In this document: positions 58,691-64,000 of the stretch, in pieces
Position numbering within the stretch: the first letter of the stretch is position 1
Layout of the letters: each line of letters starts with the position of its first letter
Source of the DNA: Hydractinia symbiolongicarpus
Lineage: Eukaryota > Cnidaria > Hydrozoa > Anthoathecata > Hydractiniidae
Assembly (NCBI RefSeq): GCF_029227915.1
Contig: NC_079880.1
Coordinates: 22,506,501 to 22,570,500, forward strand
Reading direction: 5' to 3'
Length of the DNA stretch: 64,000 nt
The notes under the pieces: generated by a model
The model's input: only the letters and a program-made list of their open reading frames with translations
Told to the model about the DNA's origin: nothing
Databases searched by the model: none
Program-made: the position numbers and the translations under genes

Positions 58691-59486
58691 GGCGTTCATA
58701 ATGGTCTCGCACTATATACAAACGAAAAATTATCGTGACATCTTCGCACAAAGAGATTCTTATCAGTACATCACTTGTAGTTGGTAGATAAGCATGGGAT
58801 GATGGCCGATTCGCCAGTGGTCATCATAATATCAGAGACAAAGAAACAAATTTAGCAGACACGCCTAAATATTCATTTTCAATTTCACATCCTGTGTTTT
58901 ACTGCGCTTACCCAACGAGTTCGAAATACCCTCAATGCTCAATGAACAAATACAACTGGTAAACGAGACGGAAGACAACCCATTTATCCCAGATGCCGGA
59001 GGAAATGATTGATGCGGCTCCCTTAGAGACGATCGTAGACGAGGACGAAGAAGGCAATAGTGATATTGAGATCGATTAGTGTTTGTTTCTATTATACTTT
59101 TAGAAATATATGTTGTGTTTATTAAAATTGTTGTTTTTATTTTTTAGCACACTAAGACTTTTGCATAATTTTATAAGTCCCCTCCCATTTAACCCCCCGC
59201 CACGCCCCTCCCAAATAAGCCCCGTCCCCCAAAACCCATTTTGACAAATAAGCCCCCAGGGGCCTAATCGATCATTAACGGTAGACGTAATAGATCTTTC
59301 ACGGTTGCGCAAAGCATTCTGGGTAATCACTATGACAAAATACAACACCGCTGCTAGCAGGGATGCGAAGTTTATGTGTGGTGGCGTGGTTTTTCTGTTT
59401 ATACAAGTTAATTTTTAATCAATTCTTATATATTTTACACAAAAAAATTAATTAAAAAAGCTAAAAAGTTAAATCAAGTGAGCTTG
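58691..59486. other. Intergenic region between satellite and SAP-like gene
   Basis: Holds a short acidic open frame ending DEDEEGNSDIEID at about 59078 that could be a relic exon. A C-rich patch with repeated AATAAGCCCC motifs (59170-59265) resembles transposon ends. The promoter of the gene at 59487 should be at the right edge. Confidence 0.4.
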
Positions 59487-61872
59487 ATGGCTTCGGTTAA
59501 AGATATTAAATGTTTGCAGAATTTTTTAGAACTTTCTATGGCTGAACTTCAATTTTTCCTTTCCCAGCGTGGGCTTCCAACATCTGGATCACATGGAACG
59601 TTGGCTGTAAGAGCTCTGATTGCTCATGAGCAAAAAGTAGAAGTAAAACCCACTGCTGAACATACAATTTGCTTCTGCGTAACATGCGAAAAGACATTTG
59701 ATTCAAACGAAGAGCTGACTTGGAATGTTTGGAAGGGTAAGTCGGTTTAAAATAACTGAAACAAATACCCTTTTTGGTTGGTTCGTTTTTAACGTAATTT
59801 CGAACGTTTTCTTCTCCCTTTAAAATTTGAACTGTACATTCTAATTTAAGTAGTTGTGGATTAAAATTTGCCATACACTCAATTATAGTCAGTCAGGGAA
59901 ATCCTCTTAATTAAGCTGTACAGCTTAATTTGGATGTCAGCTTAATTAGGATGTATCATACAGTCTAATTAGGCGTTCTACAGCTTAATTAAGATGTACA
60001 AAACTTTGATCGTCGAAAACACACATTTAACTTAATTTTAGCATCTATCTAACTCAATAAATCCAATATTTACGTGCATATAAACATCTCCAATACATTA
60101 GTTTTTTCGTAGCACCCCGGAGATCCGCTAAATTTGAAGTTTTAAAAATGTCCGCTTAAATAGGCTGTATCACGTGACGTGCATCCTAACTAGGATGCGG
60201 TACGCGGTTTTTTTCAGGTTGCTGCCATTATGAATTCGAACAAGTTAAAATGAAACTACATGACCGGCGCGTTATTTGACGCCGGGCTCGCGATTTCTAA
60301 CATTCTTTATCCATATCTTTTGAACCCGGGGTGCTGGAGATACCATTCTTTTTTTATAATGTAGTGGTCAAACTGATGATGAAAGAGCTGCGGCGGTGAT
60401 TCTGCTAAAATTTACATTTTTCGAGAAATTGGGGAAAAACTTTTTCTACCTCCTAATTTAGATGTATGTCACCTAATTAAGCTGTATGATACATCCTAAT
60501 TAAGCTGACATCCAAATTAAGCTGTACAGCTTAATTAAGAGGATTTCCCTGACTGATAGTGCCATATTTTTCCTGCGCGCGCAGAAATTGAGGTAACTTT
60601 TCTGATTAGTTTGTTTACATTTTTACCTCCATTTCTGCGTGCGCATCGGGCATTACATAATCACTTAGATGCGTGCGCAAGTAAATATCAGGGCTGTGAT
60701 TCCATGTATTGGTATTCCATCTAATCATGTGCAAATTTTGATTGTTGTTTTAAAGATGAGAATAGATTTCAGCTATAAAATTGCTACTGACCGGTTTTGA
60801 TTCTGCCCTGTAAAATACAAAGCCATTTGTCAGGGGCACAGACCTCACAAGCTCGGTCTGTACTTTTGAGCCAGGCTTTGTATTTCACAGTACGTTATCA
60901 AAACCGGTCAGTATTTATTTATTAATGATTAGGCGGACGTCACAAATATTTGGTGTTAGAGTCACCCGACTGACCCTAATTTTTGATCGAAATTTTTGAT
61001 ATACTGAGTCGGAAAAACTAAAATGACAAAAAATATTATACGCTTGTTGTCTCTCCACAGCAATTGCAGCGATTGTTGTGATTCGCTTTAAAATGTGAAA
61101 AGTGTTCACGCGGAAACTGCCGGAGGTGCCAAAGTTATCATTAAACATCGGCGATTTAATGGCGCGCGTTAATGGCTGGATGGTTGGATAAAATTTTTCG
61201 AAATTTCGCCGATCTACCGACCGACTTTATTTTTGGTGCTCAAATGACTCTAACACCAGATATTTGTGACGTCCGCCTTATGTAATTTGGATGCCAGCTA
61301 TCGTTCAAAGTGTTTCCACTCTTTGAAGGCTTGAAATGCATAAAGAACTGTCAATTCTGAATTCCAGCTTGTATTAAGGCTTTCGGTGGTAAAGTAGCTG
61401 TATATTTATTTTTACTATAAAGCCAATGTTTAGCTAGCTACTAATAAAAAGCCTGTAATTAGTAAGTTAAAAAGAACACCCACTGTGCTGAATGATAAAA
61501 GATAAATGGGCTGTGGTATTTCTTTTGAATAAACTTCATTTCTTTTATTCTGAACTTCTGGTAACCAATTAAACCGGGGCTATGGTAACATTCAGATTTA
61601 CTCACCCATGTTGAACTCCGTCAAGAGGAATCGAGCCCCGGTCAGAGTACGAGAGCTATAACCACTAATCTACGGCCCCACAAGTAACCTCGAGATTTCC
61701 TCCTTTACACAAACCAGGGTTTCAAATAACCTGAAAAATACTTAAACTTGAAGTATAGACCTATATTCTGAAATTTTAAAAGTAAATCTCAATTATTACG
61801 ATACACAACATTACTAGAATATATCATTGGCTATCGGTTGTCTTTTCAGAAATGGAAAAGGATGCAGCCTGA
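59487..61872 (+). CDS. Small SAP-like domain gene (second exon tentative)
   Basis: Exon 1 (59487-59736) starts at the first ATG of its frame and ends at a strong donor (GG|GTAAGT). It encodes MASVKDIKCLQNFLELS and then MAELQFFLSQRGLPTSG, which looks like a SAP (DNA-binding helix-extended-helix) motif: a Leu-rich first helix, RGLPTSG turn and LAVRALIAHE second helix. It is followed by a CFCVTCEKTF Cys pair. SAP motifs often bind scaffold DNA; many invertebrate transposon-associated proteins begin this way. A strong acceptor (GTTGTCTTTTCAG, exon from 61850) continues in phase for seven codons to a stop at 61870-61872, giving 90 residues. The intron would hold three inverted-repeat elements and a SINE. 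Alternatively this is the first exon of a longer or decayed gene. Confidence 0.45.
59890..60555. mobile_element. 666-bp MITE with ~75-bp TIRs and 5-bp target duplication
   Basis: The left end CAGTCAGGGAAATCCTCTTA and the reverse complement of the right end agree for about 75 bases. ATAGT directly flanks both sides (59885-59889 and 60556-60560). Each TIR contains the perfect palindrome AATTAAGCTGTACAGCTTAA (plus TT), and TTAATTAGGATGTA-like units recur inside. There is no transposase frame. The superfamily is not clear from a 5-bp duplication. Confidence 0.85.
60785..60913. mobile_element. 129-bp hairpin (foldback) element
   Basis: TACTGACCGGTTTTGAT at the left pairs with ATCAAAACCGGTCAGTA at the right, and the arms continue as AAATACAAAGCC against GGCTTTGTATTT. 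An inner ACAGACC/GGTCTGT stem completes a nearly full-length palindrome. Confidence 0.8.
60931..61278. mobile_element. 348-bp MITE with ~35-bp TIRs
   Basis: AGGCGGACGTCACAAATATT at 60931 mirrors AATATTTGTGACGTCCGCCT-like sequence ending at 61278 (TATTTGTGACGTCCGCCT). Arms continue through TGGTGTTAGAGTCA and TGACTCTAACACCA. There is no coding frame, and the target duplication is unclear. Confidence 0.8.
61570..61684 (-). mobile_element. tRNA-derived SINE (copy 3)
   Basis: On the minus strand: TGTGGGGCCGTAGATTAGTG, then GTTATAGCTCTCGTAC, B-box GGGGCTCGATTCCTC, and AACATGGGTGAGTAAA with GTTACCATAGCCCC. It matches copy 2 at 54076 through the first ~110 bases. It lacks the full body. Confidence 0.7.
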
Positions 61873-64000
61873 AAGGAAAGCTGAAATATTGAGGTATCAG
61901 AAAATATCTATAAAAATAATTCGATGGCTCAAAAGGTTTGACTCACTGATGGTATGACAATACTGGGATCTATTAAAGATTAAAATTGAAGAGGCGTCCA
62001 GGGCCTCAATCTTGACAGTCCCACCAGTGAATCAGAATTAGAGATCAAGACTATCACTGTATAACATATGCACATTTTACCAGGAATTCCATGAAAAAAA
62101 CAACACGCATGAATCTATATTGGAGAATTTGCGCATCCAATTTTTTAATTTTTAGTATTCACTTATTAAATGGTTTAAAAGTGTTAAATATATTAACACA
62201 ATGTTTTGTCGGTAGAAGTAACCTATAGCAAATATATACTGCAGGAATACATGACAAAGGGAGGGCTATGTCGTACGATGTTGTATTCACTGCAATCATC
62301 TACTATTTCGTTTGCCGTGTCAATCGGCCCCTCAACATGGCCGCAGATTATCTTTTCACAGCAGGTTATATTTTCTCGTAACGATTGTGTTCCTTACTAA
62401 AGGACATTCTTTTTTAAACTCTAATTCCATTTCAATCTTTTGCTCCATACAATTCTTTTTTTCGTGGGCAAGATGCATGTGCATTGATGTTTTAAAACAG
62501 ATGATCATTCCAATTTATTTTAAAAAAAATTATAATTTGTTAGGATTTGTGCATTTAATGTTTACAAAATCAAGATTTTTAATTTTAAAAATGTTACCAC
62601 AAGATTTTTAGTTCCGTAAATTCTCAGTGATCTGCTGTTATAAGACCAAAAAATAACTTTTTGAGGAAAATGATGATAATAGGTATAATTTACATATAAA
62701 AATTGATTCTTTCCAGTATACAATTTCTGGCAACAATAACTTACGCTGTTGATTGTCATAATACTTATTACAGCCATTCATTGGAAAGCCATGCTATTAA
62801 TGGTACACATTAACTGTGGAAATTTCCTATTAAAAAGTTTAAATTGGTGTTGTTGTTTTTTTCAATTATCTGCTGAATAATAATTTTATAAAAAGATTAA
62901 AAAATAATTTTTTGAGGAAAACGTTAGTTTTTAAAATCTGATGTGGTGGAAAAGTAGGCCAGGGTTGATTTTTTATATAAAGAGAATATTTTTTTTAATA
63001 TAATTTCCACCAACATGAAATGCAGCTAATTCCATACTGAATACATGTTCTGAAAGAGCTGGCACATTTATATTTATTTTTGAAAAAAAGAGACAGTGTA
63101 CGTCATCTATTCAAAGATATCTGAGTTAAGCATATAATTATATTTCTGTAGCCTGAGCTAGATTGAATTTTGTTAATTATTTTGAGTAAGCTTTATTTTT
63201 AAAGAAAGACAAATAGTGCTGTGTGTTCACTTTAGTAGTAGGAATACTTTTTGCCACTTGAAATACAATTGATCCGAAGATATTTTTTGTCTTGTATGAA
63301 AGAAATTTGGACAATACTTTAAGGCAAGAACTTCTATTGTTCTTTGCTCACGTGATCATTATTGGGAAATCTTTTCTTCTTTAATGTTAGATGTGGCCAT
63401 GCTGGCTTTATGCATATTGGTTGATTTTAATTCGGGTTGCACTGAAAAATTATTATATAAAAAACTCAATTTTAATATCTCAAAGAAAACTTAGTTAAAG
63501 GAGCACTCCAGTGAAAAAAAAATATTTAAAAAAAAATGTTATATAAAACATAGAATCGGATAATTCTCTTCATGAAAAAGACTTTACAAAGCTACAGCCA
63601 CACAACTTCGAACCTCTTCTGTCTCACAAGGGAGAAATTAATAATGATGCAAAGTGATGAGGTGTCTTTTACTGGCTCAAGCAACATTCTTAGCAAAATA
63701 TTTTTTTTTTAAGAAATAAATATACTTAATCGCTTTTTTAACATTCTTTTCGTCAAAAAACTTTATCATTTGCTTCATTAAAAAATCTTTCATACTTTAC
63801 AAGCCAATTTATTTTTTTTACAGTTCAGCAATATTTTTCCTCTGCACGCGCTTTTTTGCGCACAAATGTAAACAAATTTTATGTAACGTTGAAATTTTCT
63901 CAGTGATGGAGGACCATTGAAATGCGTGATATAAAATCAAATAATGTTCGGGTCTAGATAAGTTGGTAAAACGGGGTATTATTATTGTATAAATAAAAAT
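61873..64000. other. Right-edge region without recognisable genes
   Basis: AT-rich sequence with poly-A/poly-T runs. The short open frames (for example 62206-62400 and 62312-62611) are hydrophobic or Phe/Lys-rich without domain signatures. I see no RNA gene or structured repeat. Confidence 0.5.

Noticed and set aside
56580-58751. 723-codon open frame on the minus strand (with a 299-codon overlapping frame)
   Set aside because: It lies entirely in the 10-bp satellite and consists of the same TTEKYALLQ/LYYTLLHS words. It is open only because the repeat unit lacks stop codons on that strand.
59000-59080. Short acidic frame ending DEDEEGNSDIEID
   Set aside because: Only about 38 codons follow the upstream stop. 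No convincing acceptor or matching upstream exon is visible, so it is not listed as a gene.

Overview
This is an AT-rich eukaryotic (metazoan) window with intron-split genes, GT-AG splice sites and many transposable elements. The gene set is a single-exon rhodopsin-class GPCR, an SDF2-type MIR protein, a BAG-domain co-chaperone, a DAPP1-type SH2-PH adaptor and a homeodomain protein. With abundant RTE-like LINEs, mini-Helitrons and MITEs, this suggests an early-branching invertebrate, most likely a cnidarian (perhaps a hydrozoan). The taxon is inferred from overall character and no single marker proves it.

Layout: 1-3.0 kb is non-coding. 3.0-4.3 kb (+) is a peptide-receptor-like GPCR. 6.2-12.55 kb (-) is an SDF2 gene rebuilt from six phase-consistent exons plus a doubtful terminal exon. 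12.6-16.2 kb is repeats. 16.2-19.9 kb (-) is a large Gln/Pro-rich protein whose C-terminal BAG domain is completed by a second exon. 21.46-24.9 kb (-) is an intact RTE-like LINE. 28.77-45.64 kb (+) is a seven-exon gene I rebuilt from phase-matched splice sites. It encodes about 1585 residues with three copies of a cysteine-rich module and a divergent homeodomain. Its 8.8-kb first intron holds a long inverted-repeat element and two 5'-truncated LINE copies. 48.56-52.72 kb (-) is a seven-exon DAPP1-like adaptor. 55.81-58.69 kb is a satellite of 10-bp units organised in 190-bp higher-order repeats. 59.49 kb (+) starts a small SAP-like gene. 59.9-61.7 kb is a cluster of inverted-repeat elements and a SINE. 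The last 2 kb shows nothing recognisable.

The genes do not form a pathway. SDF2 acts in ER protein quality control, BAG proteins regulate cytosolic Hsp70, DAPP1 acts downstream of PI3K and tyrosine kinases, and the GPCR would act at the cell surface. The most unusual object is the cysteine-module/homeodomain gene. I do not recognise its repeated module, and its pattern (C-x2-C-x20-23-C-x2-C, then C-x4-C-x39-41-C-C-x2-C) recurs three times.
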